Positions 1 through 7,499 of a stretch of DNA of 14,153 nt are shown here, in pieces; position 1 is the stretch's first letter, and each line of letters opens with the position of its first letter. The notes under the pieces are model-generated. The model worked only from the letters and a program-made list of their open reading frames with translations, was not told where the DNA came from and did no database searches. The stretch covers positions 1-14,153 of the forward strand of contig JAKOSS010000449.1 of NCBI GenBank assembly GCA_029777145.1, in the 5' to 3' direction. This stretch comes from Acidobacteriota bacterium (GTDB lineage Bacteria > Acidobacteriota > Blastocatellia > Pyrinomonadales > Pyrinomonadaceae). Both the position numbers and the translations under genes were made by a program.

Positions 1-164
1 AGAGAGTCGAACGAATCGAACATTGGGGTCCTCGTCTGAATTCGAAGTAGAAAAAATGGCAGGTCGGCGCGAGTCAGTGCCAAACAAAATTTAACACGAT
101 GACGAGCGGCGGAGCAACAAGTATTTTCGCGGCGATCACGGCCGTCCGGTCAGCACCAAATCGT
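1..164. other. Left edge, no gene recognised
   Basis: No convincing coding frame, RNA gene or repeat is seen before the tRNA promoter. The sequence is of mixed composition. Confidence 0.4.
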
Positions 165-193
165 TTGACCTCCGACCGCGAACCGTCTATCAT
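165..193 (+). promoter_or_regulatory. Sigma-70-type promoter for tRNA-Leu
   Basis: A -35 element TTGACC (165-170) and a -10 element TATCAT (188-193) are separated by exactly 17 bp. Transcription would start near 200, only a few bases before the mature tRNA 5' end at 205. Position and spacing fit a stable-RNA promoter. Assigned by eye from consensus similarity only. Confidence 0.6.
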
Positions 194-204
194 TCATAGT
201 TCGC

Positions 205-292
205 GCCGGAGTGGCGAAATCGGTATACGCACTAGACTCAAAATCTAGCGGGCTTTACGCCCATGTCGGTTCGAGTCCGACCTCCGGCACCA
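205..292 (+). tRNA. tRNA-Leu, anticodon CAA, with encoded CCA
   Basis: A complete class II tRNA cloverleaf can be drawn. The acceptor stem GCCGGAG (205-211) pairs with CTCCGGC (282-288), followed by discriminator A289 and a genome-encoded CCA (290-292). The anticodon stem CTAGA/TCTAG (232-236/244-248) encloses the loop CTCAAAA, giving anticodon CAA (239-241), which reads UUG leucine codons. The long variable arm (GGGC...GCCC, about 250-262) is the class II hallmark expected for Leu. The T arm GTCGG-TTCGAGT-CCGAC lies at 265-281. Its own promoter lies just upstream, and queA starts about 50 bp downstream. Confidence 0.98.
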
Positions 293-343
293 ACTCAAGT
301 TGTTCGATTGGAATTATGCAGTTCGTAATTCCTTTTGTTTTTT

Positions 344-1369
344 GTGCGCCTCGAAGAATTCGATTTTGATCTCCCTCACGAGCTGATCGCACAAGATCCG
401 CTGTTTGATCGTTCTGCCTCGCGAATGCTGGCCATCAATCGCGGTGAACGGTCGTTTGACGATGCGGCGTTTCGCGATCTGCCACGCTACCTTCGCCCCG
501 GCGACACTCTCGTTCTCAACAACACAAAGGTATTTCCCGCGCGTTTGTTCGGCGTCACGGACACCGGTGCGCACGTCGAGCTTTTTCTCGTTCGGGAACT
601 TGAGGGAGCGATTTGGGAAGCGCTTGCGCGTCCCGCGAAGCGGCTCAAATCGGGCAAACGGATCAACTTCGACGATGCGTTCGCGGGTGAGATTCTGGAG
701 CGGCTCGACGAGGGCCTCGTTCGGATCGTTCTCCATGCCGACGACGTCATTGAGGCGATCAACCGCGTCGGACACACGCCGCTCCCGCCGTACATCAAGC
801 GCGAGGACGACCGTCCGGCCGACCGCGACCGCTATCAGACCGTCTTCGCGAAAAACCGCGGAGCGATCGCCGCACCGACCGCAGGACTTCATTTCACGCC
901 CGAGATCCTTGAGTCGATCCGGTCGAACGGAGTGAACGTCGCCGAGATCACGCTCCACGTCGGGTACGGGACGTTTGAGCCCGTCCGGGTCGATGAGATC
1001 GAGCAGCACCGGGTGTCGCCCGAGAGATTCGAGATCGGCGCGGAAGCCGCGGATGCGCTCAACCGGACGCGATCGGGCGGCGGAAGGATCGTTGCCGTCG
1101 GGACGACGGTCACCCGGACGCTCGAGCATGCGCTTGCGCGATCCGACGAATTTGAGGCCGGCAGCGGCTATGCCGATCTGACGATCACTCCCGGATACCG
1201 TTTCCGGGCGATCGACGCGCTGCTGACCAACTTCCATCTTCCGAAATCGTCGCTTCTCGTTCTTGTTTCAACATTCTCCGGTCACGAACTTATAATGGAT
1301 TCGTACCGGCACGCAGTCAGCGAAAAGTATCGCTTTTACAGTTACGGCGACTGCTGTTTGATCTACTAG
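344..1369 (+). CDS. queA: S-adenosylmethionine:tRNA ribosyltransferase-isomerase (QueA)
   Basis: QueA transfers and isomerises the ribosyl moiety of S-adenosylmethionine onto 7-aminomethyl-7-deazaguanine at tRNA position 34, forming epoxyqueuosine; it is a cytosolic enzyme. The protein carries family signatures along its whole length: an N-terminal RLEEFDFDLPHELIAQ segment, LVLNNTKVFPARLFG, AAPTAGLHFTPEIL, HVGYGTFEPVR and the C-terminal NFHLPKSSLLVLVSTFSG followed by YRFYSYGDCCLIY. The GTG at 344 is chosen because it aligns with the usual M-(K/R)-x-x-(D/E)-F start of the family; a TTG at 335 would add three residues. No clear Shine-Dalgarno sequence is visible for either. Length (341 aa) is normal. 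Substrate tRNAs are the GUN-anticodon set, so the adjacent tRNA-Leu(CAA) is not its target. Neighbours downstream on the same strand suggest an operon. Confidence 0.96.
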   Translation: MRLEEFDFDLPHELIAQDPLFDRSASRMLAINRGERSFDDAAFRDLPRYLRPGDTLVLNNTKVFPARLFGVTDTGAHVELFLVRELEGAIWEALARPAKRLKSGKRINFDDAFAGEILERLDEGLVRIVLHADDVIEAINRVGHTPLPPYIKREDDRPADRDRYQTVFAKNRGAIAAPTAGLHFTPEILESIRSNGVNVAEITLHVGYGTFEPVRVDEIEQHRVSPERFEIGAEAADALNRTRSGGGRIVAVGTTVTRTLEHALARSDEFEAGSGYADLTITPGYRFRAIDALLTNFHLPKSSLLVLVSTFSGHELIMDSYRHAVSEKYRFYSYGDCCLIY

Positions 1370-1411
1370 GCTTCGGATCCGGAGTGGACGGTGAATAGGG
1401 CGTTCCGGTCC

Positions 1412-1446
1412 GGGATCGAAAATCCGAATTCCGAAATCCCAATTGG
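1412..1446. repeat. Dispersed A/T-rich intergenic palindromic repeat, copy 1
   Basis: The segment between queA and the acetyltransferase contains CCGAATTCCGAAATCCCAA (1424-1442). This is the exact reverse complement of 19 bases at 6267-6285 in another intergenic region, and related motifs recur at 4701-4818 and 9207-9326. Short arms GGGAT (1412-1416) and ATCCC (1436-1440) could pair. The repeat explains why an in-frame upstream extension of the next gene (from GTG 1391) is probably not protein-coding. Confidence 0.65.
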
Positions 1447-1450
1447 CAAC

Positions 1451-1981
1451 ATGGCCGTAATTGAGACGATCCGCAAGATTTTCATCAACTCGGAGCCGAC
1501 CGGCGACGAGGCGGTGGTTCCTGCGCCCCCGACTGAATACGAGGTCCACCCGCTGACGAACAGCCATCTCGACCCGCTGCTGAAGCTCAACCTGAGGTGC
1601 TTCAAGAAAGGAGAAAACTACACCAAACACACCTTTTCGTTCCTTCTCGGTGAGCCGAATACATTGAGTTACCGCATCGCGTCGTCTGACGATCCGGTCG
1701 TCGGTTTCATCTTCGTCATGGTCCAGCCGAATGGAACGGGTCACGTAACGACGATCGGGATCGCTCCCGAGCATCGTCGGCGAGGTCTTGCCGAACGCCT
1801 GCTCGCGCATGTCGAGGACGCGCTGCGGAACCGCGGGATCAGCACGGTCGCGCTCGAGGTCCGAATCAGCAACATTGCCGCCCAGAGTCTCTATCGGGGA
1901 ATGAATTACGCCGCCGTTCAGCGCATCACCGCATACTACAACAACGGCGAGGACGCTTTCCTGATGGTGAAATCCCTTTAA
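1451..1981 (+). CDS. GNAT-family N-acetyltransferase, RimI-like
   Basis: A cytosolic acetyl-CoA-dependent N-acetyltransferase, probably of the protein N-alpha-acetyltransferase (RimI) type. The GNAT core lies at about residues 30-176. Strand beta-4 HVTTIGIAPEHRRRGLAERLL contains the acetyl-CoA pyrophosphate-binding R-R-x-G-x-A signature (about 109-114). VALEVRISNIAAQSLYRGMNY (about 133-153) is the LEVR-x-SN-x-x-A-x-x-LY motif typical of RimI. ATG 1451 is chosen because the extra 20 residues from GTG 1391 are encoded by a dispersed intergenic repeat; residues 1-29 are poorly conserved in character, so the start stays uncertain. The gene stops 4 bp before thiE, suggesting translational coupling. 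The substrate cannot be told from sequence: RimI acts on ribosomal protein S18 in E. coli, but relatives acetylate many proteins. Confidence 0.86.
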   Translation: MAVIETIRKIFINSEPTGDEAVVPAPPTEYEVHPLTNSHLDPLLKLNLRCFKKGENYTKHTFSFLLGEPNTLSYRIASSDDPVVGFIFVMVQPNGTGHVTTIGIAPEHRRRGLAERLLAHVEDALRNRGISTVALEVRISNIAAQSLYRGMNYAAVQRITAYYNNGEDAFLMVKSL

Positions 1982-1985
1982 TCGA

Positions 1986-2612
1986 ATGCATCTTCCGCGA
2001 ATTTATCCGATCACGGACCGGCGCCTGACCGGTATGACGCATGCGGCGCAGGCCGAGGCGCTTGCGTCCGCGGGCGCAACGTTGATCCAACTCCGGGAAA
2101 AGCATCTGGCGCCGCGGGATTTTCTCGAAGACGCCCGCGCTGCGATCGCGGCGGCACGCCGTTTCGGGGCACGCGTGATCATCAACGATCGTGTCGATCT
2201 GGCGGCCGCGCTCGGCGCCGACGGCGTCCATCTCGGTCAGGACGATCTTCCTCCGGATGCGGCCCGCGCGATCCTCGGACCGGCCGCGATCATCGGCTTC
2301 TCGACGCATTCGATCGGCCAGGCGACGGAAGCTTCACGATTGCCGATCGACTATTTCGCCTTCGGTCCGATCTTCGCAACGACGACCAAGGAAAACCCCG
2401 ACGACGTGGTCGGAATCGAGGGCCTGACACAGGTCCGCGCGGCGGTCATCGATCTTCCGTTGGTTGCGATCGGCGGAATAACCTCGGCGAATTCGCCGGC
2501 CGTATTGGCCGCCGGCGCCGATTCCCTGGCCTTCATCTCAGCCGTTCTGACTCCATCATCGAGCATCTCCGATAACTTCAAACGCCTGACGCTAGCTGTT
2601 CAACAATCTTGA
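1986..2612 (+). CDS. thiE: Thiamine phosphate synthase (ThiE)
   Basis: ThiE couples hydroxymethylpyrimidine diphosphate with thiazole phosphate to give thiamine monophosphate, in a TIM-barrel fold. Family motifs occur in order: YPITDRR (7-13), QLREK (35-39), VIINDRVDLAAALGADGVHLGQDDLP (64-89, pyrophosphate and Mg binding), GFSTHS (104-109), YFAFGPIFATTTKE (123-136) and PLVAIGGI (158-165). At 208 aa the length is typical and the protein looks intact. The start ATG lies 4 bp after the acetyltransferase stop and has no strong ribosome-binding site, consistent with coupled translation. No other thiamine gene and no TPP riboswitch is visible nearby, so the gene seems isolated from the rest of the thiamine pathway. 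Confidence 0.95.
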   Translation: MHLPRIYPITDRRLTGMTHAAQAEALASAGATLIQLREKHLAPRDFLEDARAAIAAARRFGARVIINDRVDLAAALGADGVHLGQDDLPPDAARAILGPAAIIGFSTHSIGQATEASRLPIDYFAFGPIFATTTKENPDDVVGIEGLTQVRAAVIDLPLVAIGGITSANSPAVLAAGADSLAFISAVLTPSSSISDNFKRLTLAVQQS

Positions 2613-2750
2613 AATAAGTTAAAAACTGCTTGCATCGAGACCTGCCGATGGTTCAAAATAGTTACTGACTTCGACGGCCTCATCGCTGTCGGACCCGTTG
2701 CTCAAGTCTTTCCGTCTATTTTCCGAATCCGCCAGGAGTAAATCCAAGAA

Positions 2751-3953
2751 ATGAGTTTGCTTGATGTAGCACCGATTATTGAGCAGATGCTGCTTATCTC
2801 AGATAACGTCAGCGACCTGAACTTTTCGTGCGGCCAAAAGCCGCAGGTCGAGATCAGCGGTAGCCTCTATTCGGCGACACCGCTCGGGATCGGGAAACTG
2901 ACCGGGTACCAGACCGAGATGATCGCAATGTCGATCCTGCGCGACAATTCCGAAGCGGCCGCGCAATTGGCAAAACTCGGAACCGCTGACCTTAGCTACG
3001 CGCTTCCCGGCCGATGCCGTTTTCGTGTCAACATTTTCCAGCAGCGCGGTTCTTACTCGATCGTCATGCGCGTCATCCCGCACGAAATTCCGAGTTTTGA
3101 GTCGCTTAATATTCCTCCCCAACTCGAAGAGATCTGCGGGATCCGCAACGGCATCGTACTCGTCACCGGCCCGACCGGCTCGGGCAAGAGCTCGACGCTC
3201 GCGGCCGTGATCGACCGCATCAACGAGACCAAGAGTTATCACGTGGTGACGATCGAAGATCCGATCGAATTTCTCCATCCGCACAAGAAATGCACGATCA
3301 ATCAGCGCGAGGTCGGATCCGATACGCGTGATTTCGCGTCGGCGCTCCGCGCGGCATTGCGCCAAGCGCCGAAAGTCATCCTCGTCGGCGAAATGCGCGA
3401 TCTCGAAACGGCTGAGATCGCTCTCGAAGCGGCCGAAACGGGCCACCTTGTGCTCTCGACTCTTCATACGATCGACGCTGCCAAGACCGTCGACCGTATC
3501 ATCGGACTTTATCCGAAGAACGAGGAAAAGATCATCCGCACCCGGCTCGCGCAGACGTTCCGCTACATCGTTTCTCAGCGCCTGATTCCGCGCGCCGACG
3601 GCAAAGGCCGCGTCGCCGCCGTCGAGATCCTGAAATCGAGTCCGCGAACGCGCGAATACATCGAAAAAGGTGAAGCCGAAGGAAAGACGCTGCTCGATGC
3701 GATGCGCGACGGCGAGATCGACGGCATGCAGGATTTCGACACCGTCATCAGAAAGATGATCGACGACGACATTGTGACGCTCGAAGACGGCTTGTCGTTC
3801 GCGACGAACCAGAACAACCTGCTGCTCCAACTCAAAGGGTTGGCGTCGACCGAAGATTACGTCAAGCAGCATGCCGCGACCCATCCGCACGCGCCGGCGC
3901 CGGGCGTTCCGCCGCCGACTCCGACGAATTCAGTACTCGATATGATGGAATAG
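2751..3953 (+). CDS. Type IV pilus retraction ATPase, PilT/PilU family
   Basis: A cytoplasmic hexameric ATPase of the secretion-ATPase superfamily that powers type IV pilus retraction (twitching, DNA uptake). Residues 1-110 form the PAS-like N-terminal domain. Then come Walker A GPTGSGKSST (140-149), the Asp box VVTIEDPIEF (165-174), Walker B VILVGEMRD (209-217) and the His box TGHLVLSTLHT (230-240). The C-terminal region lacks the AIRNLIRE motif of classical PilT. Instead it reads GMQDFDTVIRKMIDDDIVTLEDGL, closer to PilU (GMQTFD...), so it may be the accessory retraction motor. Residues about 375-400 are a low-complexity Pro/Ala tail. An AGGAG (2734-2738) sits 12 bp before the ATG. A weak promoter (TTGCAT 2630, CAAAAT 2654) is possible in the 138-bp gap after thiE. 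The following gene starts 33 bp downstream and is probably co-transcribed. Confidence 0.93.
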   Translation: MSLLDVAPIIEQMLLISDNVSDLNFSCGQKPQVEISGSLYSATPLGIGKLTGYQTEMIAMSILRDNSEAAAQLAKLGTADLSYALPGRCRFRVNIFQQRGSYSIVMRVIPHEIPSFESLNIPPQLEEICGIRNGIVLVTGPTGSGKSSTLAAVIDRINETKSYHVVTIEDPIEFLHPHKKCTINQREVGSDTRDFASALRAALRQAPKVILVGEMRDLETAEIALEAAETGHLVLSTLHTIDAAKTVDRIIGLYPKNEEKIIRTRLAQTFRYIVSQRLIPRADGKGRVAAVEILKSSPRTREYIEKGEAEGKTLLDAMRDGEIDGMQDFDTVIRKMIDDDIVTLEDGLSFATNQNNLLLQLKGLASTEDYVKQHAATHPHAPAPGVPPPTPTNSVLDMME

Positions 3954-3986
3954 CGCTCCGACATTTTTGACGACCGAATCAAAGCC

Positions 3987-4700
3987 ATGATCATCCGTTG
4001 CGACAATTGCTCAGTTTCGCTCCAACTCGACGAGGGAAAGATCCCGACTCAGAATTTCACCGTCCGATGCCCGCGTTGTCAGAATCTGATCCGCGTGCAG
4101 AAAGGATCAACCGCGCAGCAACTCGAGGCGACCAGCCCGGCGCCGGCGGTTTCGGACGGGGCACAGGATTTTTCGGCAAAGGAGTCGGAATTTCAGATCA
4201 ACACCGCGCTCAGGGCATTGTTGTCCGCGTTGCAAACCGAGAACAAAGTGCTCGATCAGAGTGACAATTCGGGCGAGAAACCGCGTCGCATCCTGCTTTG
4301 TCTCGGACAGAAACGCGATGAGGTCGGGAAGGTACTTGTCGACGCCGGATTCAAGGTTTACGTCGCCCAGACGCCCGCGCAGGCGAACGAACGGCTGCGC
4401 GAGGGAAAGACCGAAATCCTGATCTTTTCGCCGGATTTTGCAGCCGAGTTCGGCGGCGCCGCGATCCTGCAACAAAAGGTGAACGCGATGTATTCGTCAG
4501 AACGGCGAAGGCTTTACCTGATCTCGCTCGAGGACAAAGGTTCGACGATGAACGCCCATGAAGCGTTCCTCAGGAATCTGAATTTGATCGTCAACACGAG
4601 CGACATTTCGCAGCTGCCGATCATCCTCAACCGCGCGCTGCGCGACTACAACGATCTCTATCATTATTTCAACCGCGCATTGCAGCTGGAACCGATCTAA
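3987..4700 (+). CDS. Zinc-finger (MJ0042-type) protein with a C-terminal pseudo-receiver-like domain
   Basis: Function unknown. The N-terminus is a compact Cys4 zinc ribbon of the MJ0042 type: C5-x2-C8 and C28-x2-C31, in IIRCDNCSVSLQLDEGKIP and VRCPRCQNLIRVQKG. A disordered linker (about 40-98) follows, then an alpha/beta domain (about 100-220) beginning RRILLCLGQKRDEVGKVLVDAGFKVYVAQT, which resembles a response-regulator receiver. At the end of the putative third strand (EILIFSPDF, 143-151), where receivers carry the phosphorylated Asp, a Ser seems to sit, so phosphorylation is doubtful. No DNA-binding output domain is seen. It lies 33 bp after the pilus ATPase, so a role in pilus or motility control is a reasonable inference, but nothing more specific is supported. 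Confidence 0.8.
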   Translation: MIIRCDNCSVSLQLDEGKIPTQNFTVRCPRCQNLIRVQKGSTAQQLEATSPAPAVSDGAQDFSAKESEFQINTALRALLSALQTENKVLDQSDNSGEKPRRILLCLGQKRDEVGKVLVDAGFKVYVAQTPAQANERLREGKTEILIFSPDFAAEFGGAAILQQKVNAMYSSERRRLYLISLEDKGSTMNAHEAFLRNLNLIVNTSDISQLPIILNRALRDYNDLYHYFNRALQLEPI

Positions 4701-4815
4701 TTTGCGATTTTCGATTTGCGATTTGCGATTCTCCGTACGAGCTCCCGGCCGCCCGAAACACAATGGGTGGGCATGAACGACGGCGATCGCAAATCGCAAA
4801 TCGACATTCGAAAAT
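4701..4815. repeat. Intergenic inverted repeat between convergent genes, possible bidirectional terminator
   Basis: The left arm (4701-4730) is built of repeated GATTTGCGATTTGCGAT and CGATTTTCGA. The right arm (4784-4815) contains the reverse complements ATCGCAAATCGCAAATC and TCGAAAATCG, in the same nested order with a small offset. The arms enclose about 53 bp. The element fills the gap between the convergent zinc-finger gene and nadV, where a bidirectional terminator would be expected, but it has no clear U-tract after a GC stem. It belongs to the same style of A/T-rich intergenic repeat seen at 1412, 6260 and 9207. Confidence 0.7.
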
Positions 4816-4818
4816 CGA

Positions 4819-6213
4819 CTAGCGGCTCTCCGCCCTCTCCCTGATCGTTTCCAGATCGTCGTCGATCAGCAGATCCCCGTTTTCATAAACCGTCCGCATC
4901 GCCGAGTTCGGCGCCGAACGCTGTTCGGCCGTATCCAGTTTCACCGTTTCGAAACCACCGCCGGAGCGAACAAGATCCAAGCGTCCGCGCTTGCTGTTCT
5001 TGCCCGAATCCGTGATCGGCTGCTTGTAAACCTCGATCAACTTTCCGTCGGAAACGATCGCCGAGCACTTGTACGCAAACTTCAGCGTGTCGCGATCGAT
5101 CTTCTGAAGCAGCGCGCCGCCGATCCCGAAGGCGATGTTCGACGTCGAAAATCCGTTCGACTTGAGCCGTTGGAGGATCTCGTGGATCGATCGCTCGTTG
5201 ACGCCATCGCCCTGAATGATCCGCACGTTGCGCAATACTTTGTATCCTTTCGAATTCACCTCATAGCCGAATTTCGCGCCGAGGATCTCGGCGACGCGCG
5301 CAACGACCTCGACCGGTTCTCCCGAATCGGGACGGATGACGACGGTCGCACCCGAGTCGATCACTTCCTGCCGCAACTGCTCGCCCCAGATTTTTTCGAC
5401 CGCTTCGTAGATGTTCCACGAATCCGAGACGACCGCAACCAAACTTCCCGGCTTCGCGAAATTGCGGAGCATGTTTCGGTAGGCCTCGGCCTCGTTCTCA
5501 CGGCCCCAACTCGTGATCGTCGAGTGCTCGGCCGCCGGGATCGAGAATCCGGCCATCGCCGTGTTGTAGAAATTCCGGTGGATCAGCAGCGCGGCCATCG
5601 TGTCGGTGCCGAAAAAATTCACAAGGTGCGCGGCGCCGCCGATCGCCGCCGTTTCCTGGGACGAAACTCCGCGGGCTCCGAAATCGTGGACCTTGAATCC
5701 GATCTCTGCCGATGCGTCGTCGGCCGTCTCCTTGAGAAAACTGAAGACGTCGCGTTTGATGTGGAACGACTGCGTCGCCACCGTACACGGATACCAGATC
5801 CGCATCAGTTGCGTCTCGAACCAACTTGTCAGCCAGAAGAATTCGGGATCGGTATTTTCGACCGTCATCAGCACGTTCCGCAGCGGAACGACCGATCCTT
5901 CGGGGACGGCGCGGACGCGAAGCGGAAGGCGGCCGCCGTGCTTGCGGATCAGACTCGTCCAACCGTCGTAATTGAACGGCTCGCCGTGAGCGATTATCAC
6001 CTCGCGCGCCTCCTCGACCATATCCTGCGTGAACCGCTCGAGGAAATATCGTTTCAGGATGTACTGAAGCCCGAAGAATACGGTCTCGCGCCACTCGCGC
6101 TCCGAGCCGCGCGACTCGAGGTACGAATGAACAAGTTCCGTGTTCGGCGGATATTGCAGCCAATGACTCGCCTTGTACGAGTCGGTATCGATGATTCTGT
6201 TGATCTCAAACAT
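4819..6213 (-). CDS. nadV: Nicotinamide phosphoribosyltransferase (NAMPT/NadV)
   Basis: Catalyses nicotinamide + PRPP -> nicotinamide mononucleotide, the non-deamidating entry to NAD salvage. It is recognised as NAMPT rather than nicotinate phosphoribosyltransferase by TDSYKASHWLQYPPNTELVHSY near the start, HDFGARGVSSQETAAIGGAAH (176-196), the SIPAAEHSTITSWG block (224-237) with the catalytic His at 230, VVSDSWNIYEAV (261-272) and the PRPP-binding VVIRPDSGEP (291-300). At 464 aa it is slightly shorter than human NAMPT (491). The start is well supported by AAGGAG (complement of 6221-6226) 7 bp before the ATG. It lies 127 bp downstream of nadM on the same strand, and the product of NadV is the substrate of NadM, so the two probably form an operon despite the repeat between them. 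Confidence 0.94.
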   Translation of the reverse strand: MFEINRIIDTDSYKASHWLQYPPNTELVHSYLESRGSEREWRETVFFGLQYILKRYFLERFTQDMVEEAREVIIAHGEPFNYDGWTSLIRKHGGRLPLRVRAVPEGSVVPLRNVLMTVENTDPEFFWLTSWFETQLMRIWYPCTVATQSFHIKRDVFSFLKETADDASAEIGFKVHDFGARGVSSQETAAIGGAAHLVNFFGTDTMAALLIHRNFYNTAMAGFSIPAAEHSTITSWGRENEAEAYRNMLRNFAKPGSLVAVVSDSWNIYEAVEKIWGEQLRQEVIDSGATVVIRPDSGEPVEVVARVAEILGAKFGYEVNSKGYKVLRNVRIIQGDGVNERSIHEILQRLKSNGFSTSNIAFGIGGALLQKIDRDTLKFAYKCSAIVSDGKLIEVYKQPITDSGKNSKRGRLDLVRSGGGFETVKLDTAEQRSAPNSAMRTVYENGDLLIDDDLETIRERAESR

Positions 6214-6259
6214 TTTCTTTCTCCTTTTTTCGGTCCGCTACCCGCGAACCTAAAACCAT

Positions 6260-6333
6260 TTGGGAGTTGGGATTTCGGAATTCGGAATTCGGATGATTGC
6301 GATTACATCCGCATTCCCAAATCCAAAATCCCA
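6260..6333. repeat. Dispersed palindromic intergenic repeat between nadM and nadV
   Basis: The left arm (6260-6290) contains TTGGGATTTCGGAATTCGG (6267-6285), an exact inverted copy of 1424-1442. The right arm (6313-6333, reading ATTCCCAAATCCAAAATCCC) is its imperfect reverse complement, so the transcript could fold into a long hairpin between the two cistrons. It may attenuate, process or stabilise the nadM-nadV mRNA; that is inference. Confidence 0.7.
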
Positions 6334-6340
6334 CATGCAC

Positions 6341-7387
6341 TTATATTCCAAGAAAATAGCGAATTATGTGAATGTGGTCCTCAAAGAACTCGTCTTCCTT
6401 TTCGCCGAGGGCCGAGAGCGGCAGCCAGAACGCCTTCTTGGCGTCGTCGCCGCCCTTGACGCGCGGCAGTCCTTCGCGAAGATCCGGCGCGAGCTCAAGA
6501 TGATACGCGAACGTCACTGTCCGCCCGCGAAGGCTCCGTTCGGGAAAATCAAAGACATGCGACGCCTTGATGCTCCCGCGCAAGACCTGGACCGGAACCT
6601 TGATGCTCGTTTCTTCCTTGAGTTCCTTGATCGCCGATTCCTCGAGCGTCAGGTTCTCGGCGAGAAATCCGCCCGGAAGCGCGAGCAATCCCTTGCCCGG
6701 CTGAAATCCGCGACGGATGACGAGCACATGTCCGCTTTGGACGACGACCGCATCGGTCGTGACGAACGTCGGTTTGTACGGCACACCGACGAATCGCGTG
6801 TCCTCGCGATACTTGCACAAATAGTCGTATTCGCTCTTCAGCGCCGGATAGAATTCGGTTTCACGAAACGCGTCGAGATAGGCCGCGACGACTTCGGGGA
6901 CAAGAGCCCGCCACGAATCGTCGCCGGCGAAGTATTTTTCGCGGATCTCCGTCGCGTTCAAATTCAGCTGACGCTTGTCGGAGCAATAGAATTCCTCGAA
7001 TGTCCACTGCGGAAACAGGTTCAGGTAATACGAACTCCGATCCTTGAAGAATCCGACGATCCCGACCCGCGGTTCCTCGAGCCCGTCGTCCTCGGACTGT
7101 TCGCCGACGACGTTCTGTATCTCGGCCGTCCAAACGTGGTCGTTGTACGGATAATCGCGAACCGCGCGAAAAACGATCCGACCCGCTTCTTCCGGAAGAC
7201 ACGCGCGGATGATCTCCTCGCGCATTGCCGGCGTGAACGGGTTGCGGATATCGGGCGCACTTCGGGCGGAACCGAGAACGATCACGACCTTTTCGGCGAG
7301 CGACAAACTGTAACGGATTAATTCTAGATGTGCGTTGTGGAGCGGCTGGAAACGGCCGATGACGACCGCATAATCGAACTTTTTCAT
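6341..7387 (-). CDS. nadM: Bifunctional NMN adenylyltransferase / Nudix hydrolase (NadM-Nudix)
   Basis: A fusion of an NMN adenylyltransferase (NMN + ATP -> NAD + PPi) and a Nudix domain, as in cyanobacterial Slr0787 and Francisella NadM-Nudix. The nucleotidyltransferase half (1-about 185) has the GRFQPLHNAH signature (11-20, HxGH-like) and the second nucleotide-binding motif NATEIR (144-149). The Nudix half (about 205-348) has LPGGFLAENLTLEESAIKELKEETSI (238-262). Against the consensus G-x5-E-x7-R-E-U-x-E-E-x-G-U, the first Glu is Leu, the Arg is Lys and the Gly is Ser, while the ELKEE metal-binding glutamates remain. ADP-ribose pyrophosphatase activity of this half is therefore uncertain. 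The ATG at 7387 has a GGAGAG ribosome-binding site (complement of 7398-7403). It heads the nadM-nadV pair and is divergent from the SH3-domain gene. Confidence 0.94.
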   Translation of the reverse strand: MKKFDYAVVIGRFQPLHNAHLELIRYSLSLAEKVVIVLGSARSAPDIRNPFTPAMREEIIRACLPEEAGRIVFRAVRDYPYNDHVWTAEIQNVVGEQSEDDGLEEPRVGIVGFFKDRSSYYLNLFPQWTFEEFYCSDKRQLNLNATEIREKYFAGDDSWRALVPEVVAAYLDAFRETEFYPALKSEYDYLCKYREDTRFVGVPYKPTFVTTDAVVVQSGHVLVIRRGFQPGKGLLALPGGFLAENLTLEESAIKELKEETSIKVPVQVLRGSIKASHVFDFPERSLRGRTVTFAYHLELAPDLREGLPRVKGGDDAKKAFWLPLSALGEKEDEFFEDHIHIIRYFLGI

Positions 7388-7393
7388 TTTCTT

Positions 7394-7408
7394 AACACTC
7401 TCCGTGTT
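7394..7408 (-). promoter_or_regulatory. nadM ribosome-binding site presented in a small hairpin loop
   Basis: On the minus strand the sequence AACAC-GGAGA-GTGTT forms a 5-bp stem whose 5-base loop is the core of the nadM Shine-Dalgarno sequence, 6 bp before the ATG. The pairing is exact, but the stem is short and AT-rich, so it may be chance; if real, it would affect translation initiation. Confidence 0.35.
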
Positions 7409-7483
7409 TAATTTTCACCGTCCGTCCCGGACGGCTATGTTTCCTACGATACGCCCGCAACGGGCCCGACCGCAAGTTAAATC

Positions 7484-7499
7484 GCACATTCCAATGTGC
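7484..7499. promoter_or_regulatory. Perfect palindrome in the nadM / SH3-gene divergent region, candidate operator
   Basis: GCACATT-CC-AATGTGC is a perfect 7+2+7 palindrome. It ends directly before TAAAAT (7500-7505), a plausible -10 for the rightward gene (ATG 7543), with a weak -35-like TTAAAT (7477-7482) 17 bp upstream, so the palindrome would fill the promoter spacer. Two further inverted repeats lie in the same gap: CCGTCC/GGACGG (7419-7434) and GCCCG/CGGGC (7453-7465). The regulator is unknown; I do not recognise the motif. Confidence 0.45.

Noticed and set aside
205..1369. Functional link between tRNA-Leu(CAA) and queA
   Set aside because: Queuosine is made on GUN anticodons (Tyr, His, Asn, Asp), not on CAA; adjacency looks incidental.
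1391..1450. N-terminal extension of the GNAT protein from GTG 1391
   Set aside because: The extra residues are encoded by a dispersed intergenic repeat also found at 6267-6285; ATG 1451 is a better start.
5170..6459. A 429-residue plus-strand open frame opposite nadV
   Set aside because: Arg/Asp-rich antisense shadow of a well-recognised gene; no family motif and no ribosome-binding site.
6260..7321. A 353-residue plus-strand open frame opposite nadM
   Set aside because: Antisense shadow of nadM, beginning inside the intergenic repeat.
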